47,281 bases of DNA from Fimimonas sp963619835 (GCA_963619835.1 CAVEYD010000007.1:1-47281), one strand, 5' to 3'; shown: positions 32,561 through 42,455, numbered from the stretch's first letter. Numbers and translations: made by a program. The notes: generated by a model from the sequence alone, not told the origin.

Positions 32561-35377
32561 TTACTTTTTGGCGTTTTGCAAAATCGGTTTCAAAAATTGT
32601 CCCGTGTAGCTTTGAGAAACTTGTGCTATCTGCTCGGGTGTACCGGTTGCAACTACCGTTCCGCCACAATCTCCACCTTCCGGCCCTAAATCGATAATGT
32701 TGTCGGCAACCTTTATTACGTCAAGATTATGTTCTATTACCACAACTGTATTTCCTGCCGAAACAAGACGTTGCAAAATAACAATAAGTTTTGAAACGTC
32801 GTGCGTGTGCAACCCTGTTGTAGGCTCATCTAAAATGTAAAGTGTCTTTCCCGTGCTACGCTTTGACAGTTCGGTAGCAAGCTTTACGCGTTGAGCTTCG
32901 CCTCCGGACAAGGTGGTTGCCGATTGACCTAACTTTATGTACCCGAGTCCTACGTCGTACAACGTTTGCATTTTGTTTTTGATTGAAGAAATGTTTTCAA
33001 AATATGTTAATGCTTCTTCTACAGTCATGTCGAGAACGTCGGCAATAGACTTTCCTTTATACTTTACGGCAAGTGTTTCTCGATTGTATCTTGCTCCGTG
33101 ACATACTTCGCAAGGAACATAAACGTCCGGCAAAAAGTTCATGGCAATTTTTAGTATTCCGTCACCGTCACAATGTTCGCATCGTCCGCCTTTTACGTTG
33201 AAACTGAATCTTCCGCTTGTGTAACCGCGTTGTTTGGCATCTGTCGTGGAAGCAAACAAATCTCTTATCATTGTGAACACTCCGGTGTAAGTTGCCGGAT
33301 TGCTACGAGGTGTACGCCCTATTGCGCTTTGGTCAATAGCAATTACTTTGTCCAAAAACTCTACACCTTGTATTTCGTCGCACATTACTTCTTGCGGTTT
33401 TGCCTTGTTAAGTTTTTCCGACAAATAAGGCAACAAAACTTCATTTATAAGGCTACTTTTACCACTTCCCGAAACGCCCGTTACTACCGTGAATGTACCG
33501 AGCGGAAACGAAACGTCAATGTGCTTTAGATTGTTTTTGCACGCGCCCTTAATACTTAAGTAGTGTCCGTTACCTTGTCTGCGTTGACTTGGAACGGGAA
33601 TAAACAACTCACCTGTAAGATACTTTCCTGTGATAGATTCCTTACAATTTTTTACGTCTTCAACACAGCCGGCACAAACAATCTGTCCGCCGTGAACACC
33701 TGCTCCCGGCCCTACGTCAACAACAAAATCGGCTGCTCGAATAGTCTCTTCGTCATGTTCGACAACTATAAGTGTGTTTCCAACATCCCTAAGCTTGGTT
33801 AGTGTAGCAATTAACTTGGCATTGTCTCTTTGATGAAGTCCTATGCTTGGTTCGTCCAAAATGTACAAAACACCTGTTAGACCACTGCCTATTTGAGTTG
33901 CAAGACGTATGCGTTGTGCTTCTCCGCCGGACAAACTGCCTGCTGAACGGTTTAACGTGAGATAGCCCAAACCGACATCAACTAAGAATTTTAAACGTGC
34001 TTTAATTTCCTTTAATACCATTTCGGCAATTTTGGCACGAGTAGAATCTAACTGCAAGCTATCGAAAAATTCCAACAACTTAACGACTGACAATTCGCCA
34101 ATTTCCCAAATGTTTAGTCCTCCGACTTTTACCGACAAAATTTCGTCCTTAAGACGTTTGCCGTGACATTTGGAACAAGGTTTGTCTACCATGTATTTTT
34201 CGTATTCCGTCCGTGTCCAATCGCTTTTACACTCGGCATGTCTACGAGTCATCATGGGAATAATTCCTTCCCAAGTTGTGTTGAAACTGCGTCCGTCGTC
34301 AAGATAGCACACTAAGCTTTCGCCACCATTGCCGTACATGATTGTATTATAAACATCTTTAGGTAAATCTCTTACCGGAACACTGCACGAAAAATGATAC
34401 TTTTCAGCAAGTGCTTCAAACATCATACGCATCCATGTTGCCGCCCCCATGTTGAAGCCAAGAAGTCTTACTGCTCCACCGTAAAGCGACTTTGAGTCGT
34501 CGGGTAAAATTAAATGCTCGTCAAACTCTTGCTTGAACCCTAATCCCAAACACTCGGGACAAGCTCCAAACGGACTGTTGAACGAAAATGCACGAGGCTC
34601 CATTTCTTCGAGAGCAAATCCGCAATTGGGACAAGCAAACTTATCGGAAAAGGTTGTTTCGTTGCCATCTGCCCAAACGGTTACAAGGCCTTCGGCAAGC
34701 TTTAGTGCCGTTTCGACGCTGTCCGACAAGCGAGTATTCATTTCTTCTTTAACAACCAATCTGTCGATAATTACACCGATAGTGTGTTTTACGTTTTTTT
34801 CTAACTTTATTTCTTCGTCAAGAGTGTACTGATTGCCGTCTACTATTACACGTGCAAATCCCTGCCTCTTTAATTGGTCGAAAAGTTTGGAATATTCACC
34901 TTTGCGTCCCCTTACGACCGGAGCTATGATTTGCAATTTTGTGCCGACTTTGTTTTGACAAATTTTGTCGCAAATTTGGTCAACACCTGTCTTTTGAATT
35001 TCCGTTCCGCAATGCGGACAATACGGAACTCCGACACGACTGTACAACAAGCGCAAATAGTCGTAAATTTCCGTAACCGTACCGACTGTTGAACGCGGGT
35101 TTGAGCTTGTTGTTTTTTGATCGATAGATATTGCAGGCGACAATCCTTCTATGCTTTCGACATCGGGTTTTTCCATCATACCCAAAAACTGTCTGGCATA
35201 GCTTGACAAACTTTCCATGTACCTGCGTTGACCTTCGGCAAAAATAGTGTCAAAAGCAAGCGAAGACTTTCCGCTACCCGACAAACCTGTAAAAACTACA
35301 AGCTTGTCTCGAGGAATTGTTACATTTACGCTTTTTAAATTGTTCTCTTTTGCATTTTTAACAATGATTTCTTTCAT
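32561..35377 (-). CDS. uvrA: Excinuclease ABC subunit A
   Basis: UvrA is the damage-sensing ATPase of nucleotide excision repair; it loads UvrB on lesions. The 938-residue length is normal. It has two ABC modules: Walker A GLSGSGKSS at 31-39 with signature LSGGEAQRIRLATQIGSG, and a second GVSGSGKSS near 640 with LSGGEAQRVKLATELSKRST. Zinc-finger cysteines are intact (CPNCGFALEE, CPECLGLG, CEHCDGDG, CEVCHG). The start ATG has no clear ribosome binding site 18 bp after uvrB, suggesting re-initiation. Confidence 0.97.
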   Translation of the reverse strand: MKEIIVKNAKENNLKSVNVTIPRDKLVVFTGLSGSGKSSLAFDTIFAEGQRRYMESLSSYARQFLGMMEKPDVESIEGLSPAISIDQKTTSSNPRSTVGTVTEIYDYLRLLYSRVGVPYCPHCGTEIQKTGVDQICDKICQNKVGTKLQIIAPVVRGRKGEYSKLFDQLKRQGFARVIVDGNQYTLDEEIKLEKNVKHTIGVIIDRLVVKEEMNTRLSDSVETALKLAEGLVTVWADGNETTFSDKFACPNCGFALEEMEPRAFSFNSPFGACPECLGLGFKQEFDEHLILPDDSKSLYGGAVRLLGFNMGAATWMRMMFEALAEKYHFSCSVPVRDLPKDVYNTIMYGNGGESLVCYLDDGRSFNTTWEGIIPMMTRRHAECKSDWTRTEYEKYMVDKPCSKCHGKRLKDEILSVKVGGLNIWEIGELSVVKLLEFFDSLQLDSTRAKIAEMVLKEIKARLKFLVDVGLGYLTLNRSAGSLSGGEAQRIRLATQIGSGLTGVLYILDEPSIGLHQRDNAKLIATLTKLRDVGNTLIVVEHDEETIRAADFVVDVGPGAGVHGGQIVCAGCVEDVKNCKESITGKYLTGELFIPVPSQRRQGNGHYLSIKGACKNNLKHIDVSFPLGTFTVVTGVSGSGKSSLINEVLLPYLSEKLNKAKPQEVMCDEIQGVEFLDKVIAIDQSAIGRTPRSNPATYTGVFTMIRDLFASTTDAKQRGYTSGRFSFNVKGGRCEHCDGDGILKIAMNFLPDVYVPCEVCHGARYNRETLAVKYKGKSIADVLDMTVEEALTYFENISSIKNKMQTLYDVGLGYIKLGQSATTLSGGEAQRVKLATELSKRSTGKTLYILDEPTTGLHTHDVSKLIVILQRLVSAGNTVVVIEHNLDVIKVADNIIDLGPEGGDCGGTVVATGTPEQIAQVSQSYTGQFLKPILQNAKK

Positions 35378-35395
35378 AAATCGATACTAAAAAAA

Positions 35396-37360
35396 TTATT
35401 TTTTCTTTTTGCAAAGACGGTCAAGTTGCTTGTTGAGTTTGCCGAGTTCTTCTCTTAAAACAATGGCTTTTTCAAAATCAAGCTGGTTTGCCGCCAATTT
35501 CATACGAGAAGTTACACTTTCTATCTGTTTGGTGAGTTGCTCAATATTCATAGGAGCATCTCCCTTTTTGGTGATTTCCAAAGTGTTTTCTACTTCGTGA
35601 GTGATTGTTTGCGGAATAATGTTGTGTTTTACGTTGTAGTCGTTTTGAATTTCTCTACGTCTGTTTGTTTCGTCAATGGCACGCTTCATGCTATCTGTGA
35701 TGACATCGGCATACATAATTACTCTGCCTTGGCTGTTGCGTGCCGCACGTCCGATTGTTTGAATAAGAGCCGTGTCGCTTCGTAAAAAACCTTCCTTGTC
35801 GGCATCTAAAATTGCAACAAGTTGTACTTGGGGCATGTCGAGACCTTCTCTTAACAGATTTATACCGACAAGCACGTCAAACTCGCCTTTTTTTAATCCG
35901 CTGACAATTTCTACACGTTCCAAAGTGTCTATTTCGGAATGCATGTACCTAACACGAATATCCTGCTTGGCTAAAAAATCTGTAAGACTTTCTGCCATAC
36001 GCTTTGTAAGTGTTGTAACAAGCACACGACCACCGTTCTTTGTTACTTGGTTAATTTCACCCATCAAGTCGTCTATCTGTCCGTCTATTTTACGCACTTC
36101 CACCTTGGGATCGAGTAGCCCAGTAGGTCTAATTAACTGCTCGACAATATTGTCGGCACGAGTAAGTTCGTAGTCTGCCGGTGTTGCCGAGACACAAATA
36201 AGTTGCCCTATGCGACTATCAAATTCGTCAAATGTTAGCGGTCTGTTGTCGTAGGCACTTTGCATGCGAAAGCCAAAACCGACAAGATTGTTTTTGCGAG
36301 CACGATCGCCGTTGTACATAGCACGTATTTGCGGAATCGTCATGTGGCTTTCATCAATAAATGTGATAAAATCCGACGGAAAATAATCTATTAGCGTGTA
36401 GGGAGGTTGACCGGAAACTCTGCCATCAAAGTAACGACTGTAATTTTCGATACCGCTACAATAACCTACTTCCTGCATCATTTCCATATCGTACGAAACA
36501 CGTTGTTTTAAGCGTTGCCCTTCGATAAGCTTGTTTTGATCCAAAAATGCTTGCGACTCAAGTTCCATGTCGTCCCTTATATTTTTGAGTGCAGATTGCA
36601 TTGTTACACCTTCGACAACATAGTGACTTGCCGGAAAAACAATTGTGTGCAACAATTTGGCAACGACATTGCCTGTTACAACATCCACTTCCGACAATTC
36701 TTCCACTTCGTCGCCCCAAAAAGAAACGCGTATCGCATGATCGGAATAAGATGCCGGATAAATTTCCAAAACGTCTCCTCGCACACGAAAAGTTCCGCGG
36801 TGAAAATCCATATCGTTGCGCTGATATTGGATTTCAATGAGCTTTTTTATTACGTCTTCACGAGAAACAACGTCCCCCGGGCGCAACGATAAACTCATTT
36901 TATAATACTCGCCGGGCGCGCCTAATCCGTAAATACAAGACACACTTGCAACAACAATAGTATCGTGCCTTTCAAAAAGAGAACAAGTTGCGGAATGGCG
37001 AAGCTTGTCGATTTCGTCGTTTATGTCTATTTCCTTTTCAATGTACAAATCGCGTGAAGGAATGTAACTTTCCGGCATGTAGTAGTCGTAATACGAAACA
37101 AAAAACTCAACACGATTTTCAGGGAAAAACTCTCTAAACTCGTTGCACAATTGGGCGGCAAGTGTTTTGTTGTGACATATTACAAGAGCAGGACGATTTA
37201 CATTGGCTATTACGTTTGCCATGGTAAATGTTTTTCCGCTTCCCGTTACTCCGCGAAGAACTTGGGTTGCAAGTCCGTCGTTTATTCCTTGCGTAAGTTG
37301 CTCTATTGCTTGCGGTTGATCACCACAAGGTTTGTATTTTGAGTGTAAAATAAATTGCAT
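35396..37360 (-). CDS. uvrB: Excinuclease ABC subunit B
   Basis: UvrB is the helicase-like damage verifier of nucleotide excision repair and recruits UvrC. The 654-residue protein has Walker A GVTGSGKT (37-44), the beta-hairpin region SYYDYYMPESYIPSRDLYIE, the SVSCIYGLG motif, DESHMT (motif II), helicase motif VI QTIGRAARNSQGRVIMYAD and a C-terminal UVR motif (about 618-652; LDFEKAIVLREELGKL) for UvrA/UvrC contact. It starts 2 bp after the coaX stop codon without a good Shine-Dalgarno sequence, so coupling is likely. No uvrC is in the window. Confidence 0.97.
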   Translation of the reverse strand: MQFILHSKYKPCGDQPQAIEQLTQGINDGLATQVLRGVTGSGKTFTMANVIANVNRPALVICHNKTLAAQLCNEFREFFPENRVEFFVSYYDYYMPESYIPSRDLYIEKEIDINDEIDKLRHSATCSLFERHDTIVVASVSCIYGLGAPGEYYKMSLSLRPGDVVSREDVIKKLIEIQYQRNDMDFHRGTFRVRGDVLEIYPASYSDHAIRVSFWGDEVEELSEVDVVTGNVVAKLLHTIVFPASHYVVEGVTMQSALKNIRDDMELESQAFLDQNKLIEGQRLKQRVSYDMEMMQEVGYCSGIENYSRYFDGRVSGQPPYTLIDYFPSDFITFIDESHMTIPQIRAMYNGDRARKNNLVGFGFRMQSAYDNRPLTFDEFDSRIGQLICVSATPADYELTRADNIVEQLIRPTGLLDPKVEVRKIDGQIDDLMGEINQVTKNGGRVLVTTLTKRMAESLTDFLAKQDIRVRYMHSEIDTLERVEIVSGLKKGEFDVLVGINLLREGLDMPQVQLVAILDADKEGFLRSDTALIQTIGRAARNSQGRVIMYADVITDSMKRAIDETNRRREIQNDYNVKHNIIPQTITHEVENTLEITKKGDAPMNIEQLTKQIESVTSRMKLAANQLDFEKAIVLREELGKLNKQLDRLCKKKK

Positions 37361-37362
37361 TT

Positions 37363-38136
37363 TTATTGTTGATTTAGCGAGTAAATTTCGTACAAACCTT
37401 TTAGCGACAATTCACGATCGATATGATCGAACATAGGCTCAACATCGTTTACTATGCGAGACAATCCGCCGGTTGCAATGATTTTTGCGTTTGTTAGTCC
37501 TGTTTCCTTCTTTATGCGATCTATCATATAGTGAACTTGCCCGACTACTCCGTAAATTACACCACTTTGGATAGCTTTTCCCGTTGACTGTCCGACAACA
37601 CGTTTGGGCGTTTCCAGTTCGACATTGGGCAACTTTGCCGTACAGCGAGCAAGACTTTCGACAGTGGATTTGAGACCTAACGTTATTGCACCGCCAATAA
37701 ATTCCTTGCGTTCGTTTACTACGTTAAAAGTAGTTGCCGTACCAAAATCCACAAGAATAAACGGCGCTCCGTACTGCTTTTCGGCCGCCACGCATGTGAT
37801 GATACGGTCACTGCCAAGTTCACGCGGAAAATCGTAGCGAATGGCTATTCCTGTCTTGACTCCGACGCCGACAATTAGCGGTTTTACTCCGAAAACGTAG
37901 TTTATTACGTTGGTAAATGTGTAGTCAAGTTGCGGAATAACCGACGAAACGATTGCTCCGGTAATTGACTTTTCATCAATTTTTGCATGCGACATAAGTT
38001 GCAATAGCAACGCTACGTATTCGTCCGATGTGCGATTGACTGCCGTACTCATTTTGAATGAATGTGCAAGATTTCCTTTGCTGTCGAACAGTCCGATTTT
38101 TATGTTTGTGTTTCCTATATCTACGGTGAATATCAT
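37363..38136 (-). CDS. coaX: Type III pantothenate kinase
   Basis: CoaX phosphorylates pantothenate, the first committed step to coenzyme A. The 257-residue protein has the acetate-kinase-like fold: DIGNTNIKIGLFD from D6 (phosphate 1 loop), PRELGSDRI with the pantothenate-binding GSDR, DFGTATTFNVV (phosphate 2 loop) and GGAITLGLKSTVESLA. GGAG lies six bases before the ATG. It follows a predicted ECF S component by 25 bp and precedes uvrB. With coaE at the end of the same run, both ends of the pathway are in one transcript. Confidence 0.95.
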   Translation of the reverse strand: MIFTVDIGNTNIKIGLFDSKGNLAHSFKMSTAVNRTSDEYVALLLQLMSHAKIDEKSITGAIVSSVIPQLDYTFTNVINYVFGVKPLIVGVGVKTGIAIRYDFPRELGSDRIITCVAAEKQYGAPFILVDFGTATTFNVVNERKEFIGGAITLGLKSTVESLARCTAKLPNVELETPKRVVGQSTGKAIQSGVIYGVVGQVHYMIDRIKKETGLTNAKIIATGGLSRIVNDVEPMFDHIDRELSLKGLYEIYSLNQQ

Positions 38137-38161
38137 GTTTAACTCCGTTTTGTTTTATTTT

Positions 38162-38917
38162 TTACTTGTCTTTTTGTTGGTTGATTGTTGAATCAAAAAC
38201 TTCGCTGTTTGCATCGGCTTTGAGAGAATTTGTAGTGTCTGTACAAGCATTACTTATAACATCAACCCGTTTAAGGTTGTTGCCGTCCACGCCTAAAGAG
38301 AGTCCCTTGCGAACACCCAAAACAATTGGTGCAACACACACAATGCTTATTAGATATTCCGGAATAATGTTTGTAAACAAGAGTGCATAAATCATTACAA
38401 ACACACCTTTGTTTTGCGTTGCTTGATTGACACCGTTTAAGCAAGTGTAAATGTAACGAGAAAGTTCGAGAGAAGAAACAAACGCCAAAGTGTTTACGGC
38501 GAGACCAACAAAAGAAGCAACTGCCATGGACAAAATCTGTCGAGACTTGGCATTTGTTGACTTTCTTGTTAGAAAAAGCATTAACCTATATGTAGCAAAA
38601 GCTAAAGCGGACATTGCAACACGTGGCGGAATTGTTACTAAAAGCCAATACTGTGGTGGGAAAGCTTGCCCCAAAACTGCCGACGGCATAATAAATTCCT
38701 TTATGAAACTTGCCAATCCGAAAAACAAACCGGAAATTACACCGTTTTTCCAAGAATTTTCTAAAAAACAAAAAGATAAAGTTACCAACAAAACGCAAAC
38801 CGCCATAGAAAAGCCTATGGGAATAATGCTGATTACTTTATCTACCATCATCGCAACAAAAACGACAGCAAACATTATTGCATATTTTGCTAACGTCTTA
38901 GCCTTATTGTTTACCAT
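38162..38917 (-). CDS. ECF transporter S component, probably for pantothenate
   Basis: This 251-residue membrane protein has about six spans in the first 200 residues and a polar 50-residue tail. The layout, with AKYAIMFAVVFVAMMVDKVI near the start, is that of energy-coupling-factor substrate-binding (S) components. These bind a vitamin and share one EcfAAT module encoded elsewhere. It lies directly before the pantothenate kinase gene, so pantothenate is the likely ligand, as for PanT. This is context-based, and riboflavin- or queuosine-type members cannot be excluded. GAGG precedes the ATG. A hairpin (TATCTTTT/AAAAGATA, 38951-38972) lies in its leader. Confidence 0.7.
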   Translation of the reverse strand: MVNNKAKTLAKYAIMFAVVFVAMMVDKVISIIPIGFSMAVCVLLVTLSFCFLENSWKNGVISGLFFGLASFIKEFIMPSAVLGQAFPPQYWLLVTIPPRVAMSALAFATYRLMLFLTRKSTNAKSRQILSMAVASFVGLAVNTLAFVSSLELSRYIYTCLNGVNQATQNKGVFVMIYALLFTNIIPEYLISIVCVAPIVLGVRKGLSLGVDGNNLKRVDVISNACTDTTNSLKADANSEVFDSTINQQKDK

Positions 38918-39016
38918 AAAAACCTCAATTTCGTCCTAAACAGGTACGAATATCTTTTCTCGGTAAAAGATATAAAAAGAATAGTATCGTTTGCATAGCA
39001 ATACGACCTAAAAAGT

Positions 39017-39045
39017 ATTATACCATATATTTTTTAAAAATACAA
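39017..39045 (-). promoter_or_regulatory. Possible promoter of the CoA/DNA-repair run
   Basis: On the minus strand TATAAT (39022-39017) is preceded, at 17 bases, by a poor -35, TTGTAT (39045-39040). The leader would be about 90 bases, with the hairpin at 38951-38972. No known riboswitch is recognised. Confidence 0.45.
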
Positions 39046-39109
39046 TTAAATGTAAAAATCATTGATGCTTTAAAAAATTGTGGCGAATAAGACTTTTTAC
39101 AATAAAAAA

Positions 39110-39139
39110 ATGCTTCAAAACTTTGTTATTTTGAAGCAT
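39110..39139 (-). terminator. Terminator after ysxC
   Basis: ATGCTTCAAAA (39110-39120) and TTTTGAAGCAT (39129-39139) form an 11-bp stem; the minus strand continues with TTTTTTT. It ends the lon-ysxC transcript. Confidence 0.92.
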
Positions 39140-39171
39140 CTTTGACTCTTTAATTTTTTTTAACGTTTTTA

Positions 39172-39804
39172 CTACTGCTCGCTTTCGTCCTGATTGCAAG
39201 CATCTTTGTGAGCGACAAGAACTTTTTCGATACGATCGAGAACGGCATCTTTGCCGGTCTTTTCGGTTGAAGAAACGGCTATTAAATTACCTTCGCCCAC
39301 TTTTAGAAAATTGGCAATAGAACGCAACCTGTTTTTAACCTGACTCTTAGAAATTTTGTCTGCCTTTGTGGCGACTATTGTGTAAGGAACATTGTTTTTG
39401 AACAAGTAGTTGTACATTATTACATCGTCCGCTGTGGGATCGTGCCGAATATCTACCAAAAAGAATACATGCTTTAGCATTTTTTCATTGGCAAGATACT
39501 TTTCAAGCAAGTCAGACCACTTGAGTTTTTCAGCATCGGACACTTTTGCAAAACCATAACCGGGCAAATCGGCAAGCAAAAACTCGTCGTCGGTGTTTTG
39601 ATTGACTATAAAGTAGTTGATTAAACGTGTGCGTCCGGGAAGCTTAGACGTGCGGGCAAGCTTTCCGTCGTTTGTAAGATAGTTGATAAAGCTACTCTTT
39701 CCGACATTAGATTTGCCTGCAACTGCTATTTGAGGAAGATCGGACACAAGGCATTGCCCGTATTGTGAAGCACCCTTTACATATGCCGCTTTTTTTATAA
39801 CCAT
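39172..39804 (-). CDS. ysxC: Ribosome-biogenesis GTPase YsxC/EngB
   Basis: This essential GTPase acts in late 50S subunit assembly in many bacteria. The 210-residue protein has G1 GKSNVGKSS (30-38), G3 DLPGYG (from D79), G4 TKAD (146-149) and the family-typical KLPGRTRLINYF switch region. AAAGG lies before the ATG. It follows lon by about 70 bp; the lon-ysxC pair is conserved in many Firmicutes, which supports both calls. The C-terminal tail is acidic and variable. Confidence 0.95.
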   Translation of the reverse strand: MVIKKAAYVKGASQYGQCLVSDLPQIAVAGKSNVGKSSFINYLTNDGKLARTSKLPGRTRLINYFIVNQNTDDEFLLADLPGYGFAKVSDAEKLKWSDLLEKYLANEKMLKHVFFLVDIRHDPTADDVIMYNYLFKNNVPYTIVATKADKISKSQVKNRLRSIANFLKVGEGNLIAVSSTEKTGKDAVLDRIEKVLVAHKDACNQDESEQ

Positions 39805-39872
39805 AATTTTTACCTTTTGTGGTACAATTTAGTAAGTTGTCGCAAAAAAACAATAACGTTACTAAATATTTA

Positions 39873-42188
39873 CTACTTTTCGTTTTTTACAAGAGCGTTG
39901 TCGAATACTTGTTCGATTGTTTCGACAGGCACAAATTGTATTTTTTCACGTACCTCTTTGGGGATTTCTTCAAGATCGGTTACGTTGCCTTGCGGAATAA
40001 TTACCTTGCCGATACCAATGCGATAAGCGGCAAGTGCTTTTTCACGCAATCCGCCTATAGGCAAAACCTTGCCACGAAGTGTGATTTCACCGGTCATTGC
40101 AACTTTTCCGGAAACGGGAATTCCTGTAAACGCGGACATAACAACCGTTGCCATGGTTACACCGGCACTCGGTCCGTCTTTGGGAACAGCGCCTTCCGGA
40201 ACGTGAATGTGAATATCGGTGTTTTCAAAACGAGATTTGTCTATTCCGTAACTGTCGGCAAGGCTTTTTACAACGGAAATTGCCGTTCGAGCAGACTCCT
40301 TCATGACGTCACCCAATTTTCCCGTCAAAAGCACTTCTCCTTTGCCCTTAAACAATGTGGCATCGACGTTAAGCGTTACGCCGCCAACTCTTGTCCAAGC
40401 CAAACCTCTTGCGGAACCGACTGTGTCCGGGATGATACCTTCTTCGTCTTTGCGCTTTTCTACGCCTAAAAATTCATGTAAATTTTCCGAATTTACAACG
40501 ACTTTGACATTTGGATCGTTGACGAGTTTTAACGCTACTTTACGACATATTGCCGCAATTTCCCTTTCTAAACTTCTTACACCGCTTTCGCTTGTGTATC
40601 TTTCGATAATTTTTAAGTACGTTTCGTCGGAAATTTCAACGGCATCTTGGGGTATACCATGCAACGCAAGATTCTTTTTAAGCAAGAACTTGTTGGCAAT
40701 TTCTACTTTTTCCAATTCGGTGTAGCCGGAAAGTTCGATTACTTCCATTCTGTCCAAAAGCGGTTCCGGAATATCGTCTGTAGCATTTGCAGTACAAACA
40801 AACAACACCTTTGATAAATCGTAAGGAACTTCGAGATAATGATCGGTAAAGCTAAAATTTTGCTCCGGATCCAACACTTCAAGCATGGCGCTTGCGGGAT
40901 CTCCTCGGTTGTCCTTGCCCATTTTGTCAATTTCGTCCAACAAAAGTACAGGATTGATGCAACCGGCTTGTTTCATCATGTAGATGATTTTTCCCGGAAT
41001 AGCACCTACGTATGTACGTCTGTGTCCGCGAATTTCCGCCTCGTCCCTTACTCCGCCAAGACTTACACGTAAGTACTTGCGGCCTAAAGCCCTTGCTATG
41101 CTTCGAACAATTGATGTTTTTCCGACTCCCGGAGGACCGACAAAGCACAAAATGGGGCCGTTTAGCTTTCCTGTAAGTTGCATTACTGCAAGGTATTCGA
41201 CAATACGATCTTTTATTTTGTCCAAGCCATAATGATCTTCGTCTAAAATTTGGCGAGCTTTGGTTAAATCTTTGTTGTCGACTGTTTCGTTTTTCCAAGG
41301 AACATCACAAAGCCAATCGAGATAATTGCGAATTACTGCGGCATCAGGAGAAGTCGGCGCCATTTTTGACAAACGATTTAACTCTTTTGTAGCCTTGTTG
41401 GCAACTTCTTCCGGCATACCACCATTTTTGATTTTGTTTAAGTACTCGTCTTTTTCGTTTACGTCGTCACCGAGCTCGGCTGATATTGCCTTCATTTGCT
41501 CACGAAGATAGTACTCCTTTTGTCCGTCTTGAACTTGCTGTTTTACTCTGTCCGCAATACGTTTTTCGGCTGAGATAAAGTCCATTTCCGAGACAATGTA
41601 GGCGCAAATTTTTTCCAAACGAACTTTTACGTCGGTCTCTTCCAAAATATCTTGGCGAGAAGACAAGCGCGAGATAAGTTCATTGGCGACTATGTTGGTA
41701 AACGCAAGATAATCGACATCGCTACCGGTAAACTTTTTTAAGTCCATTTTGGATGCCGTTGTACTGATGGTAGCTAACTTTTCGATGTAAGACAGCGTGT
41801 TTTCGTACAGCGCTTTTGTTTCACCGTCGTTTTGCACGACAAAATCGAGGGTTTCTACATCGGCGAAAATTACGTTTTCCGAAGGAGAAAAACGTGTTAT
41901 GTGAGCAGCTTCCGTTGTGCGAACAAGCATGGTTAAACTGTTGTTTTTTGCACTTTGAATAGACACAATTTCCGCAATAACCCCAACAGTGTAGACGTCG
42001 GCAGCTGATTTGCAATCGTCCTTTGTTGGATCGAGTTGGCTAACCATGAAAAACTTGCCACCGTTTTCCATGGCAAATTTTACGGCATTTATGCTAAATG
42101 TACGAGCGACCTCTACTTTTGCACGAATATTCGGAAAGAAAAAGTTTCCGCGCATTGCAAGCACGGGCAAATTGTTGTAAACTGTCAA
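39873..42188 (-). CDS. lon: ATP-dependent Lon protease
   Basis: Lon degrades damaged and short-lived cytosolic proteins. It has a LON substrate-binding domain (about 1-195), a coiled linker, an AAA+ module (Walker A GPPGVGKTS, Walker B PVLLLDEIDKM) and a Ser-Lys protease domain with PKDGPSAGVTM (serine near 674) and the LREKALAA lysine near 717. An upstream ATG at 42200 would add four residues but has no ribosome binding site; instead its ATGAGG supplies a Shine-Dalgarno sequence seven bases before TTG 42188, which gives a normal Lon N-terminus (TVYNNLPVLAMRG). I chose the TTG. Length is then 771. It has a good promoter and is followed by ysxC. Confidence 0.94.
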   Translation of the reverse strand: MTVYNNLPVLAMRGNFFFPNIRAKVEVARTFSINAVKFAMENGGKFFMVSQLDPTKDDCKSAADVYTVGVIAEIVSIQSAKNNSLTMLVRTTEAAHITRFSPSENVIFADVETLDFVVQNDGETKALYENTLSYIEKLATISTTASKMDLKKFTGSDVDYLAFTNIVANELISRLSSRQDILEETDVKVRLEKICAYIVSEMDFISAEKRIADRVKQQVQDGQKEYYLREQMKAISAELGDDVNEKDEYLNKIKNGGMPEEVANKATKELNRLSKMAPTSPDAAVIRNYLDWLCDVPWKNETVDNKDLTKARQILDEDHYGLDKIKDRIVEYLAVMQLTGKLNGPILCFVGPPGVGKTSIVRSIARALGRKYLRVSLGGVRDEAEIRGHRRTYVGAIPGKIIYMMKQAGCINPVLLLDEIDKMGKDNRGDPASAMLEVLDPEQNFSFTDHYLEVPYDLSKVLFVCTANATDDIPEPLLDRMEVIELSGYTELEKVEIANKFLLKKNLALHGIPQDAVEISDETYLKIIERYTSESGVRSLEREIAAICRKVALKLVNDPNVKVVVNSENLHEFLGVEKRKDEEGIIPDTVGSARGLAWTRVGGVTLNVDATLFKGKGEVLLTGKLGDVMKESARTAISVVKSLADSYGIDKSRFENTDIHIHVPEGAVPKDGPSAGVTMATVVMSAFTGIPVSGKVAMTGEITLRGKVLPIGGLREKALAAYRIGIGKVIIPQGNVTDLEEIPKEVREKIQFVPVETIEQVFDNALVKNEK

Positions 42189-42212
42189 ATTACACCTCAT
42201 TTGAACTTAGTA

Positions 42213-42231
42213 GTAGCTTTTGAAAAGCTGC
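42213..42231. promoter_or_regulatory. Hairpin in the lon leader
   Basis: GTAGCTTTT and AAAAGCTGC form a tight stem (42213-42231), followed by seven Ts on the plus strand. In the lon mRNA (minus strand) it lies just before the ribosome binding site and could affect initiation. No CtsR or CIRCE box is seen. Confidence 0.4.
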
Positions 42232-42295
42232 TTTTTTTATAAAAAACGTTTGTTTCTAACTTTGAAACATCCTTTTTTATGTTTATTTTTAAATT

Positions 42296-42324
42296 ATTAT
42301 ATATTGTTTTAACTTTTTTTGCAA
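42296..42324 (-). promoter_or_regulatory. Promoter of lon
   Basis: On the minus strand TTGCAA (42324-42319) and TATAAT (42301-42296) have 17-base spacing. The predicted leader is about 100 bases. Confidence 0.75.
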
Positions 42325-42455
42325 CAAAAACTTGCGGTGCTGTTTAACTTGAGCTAAAAGTACAATACTGTGTTATACAAAAAAATCAAACCTTTCCTGT
42401 GCCATACACAATTTAAGCATGCAATTGACTTCATAAACGTCATCGCAAAAAATAC

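Noticed and set aside
29439..38917. uvrC, ecfA/ecfT or mutM expected near these genes
   Set aside because: No open frame with their motifs is present in the window; they must lie elsewhere or be absent.
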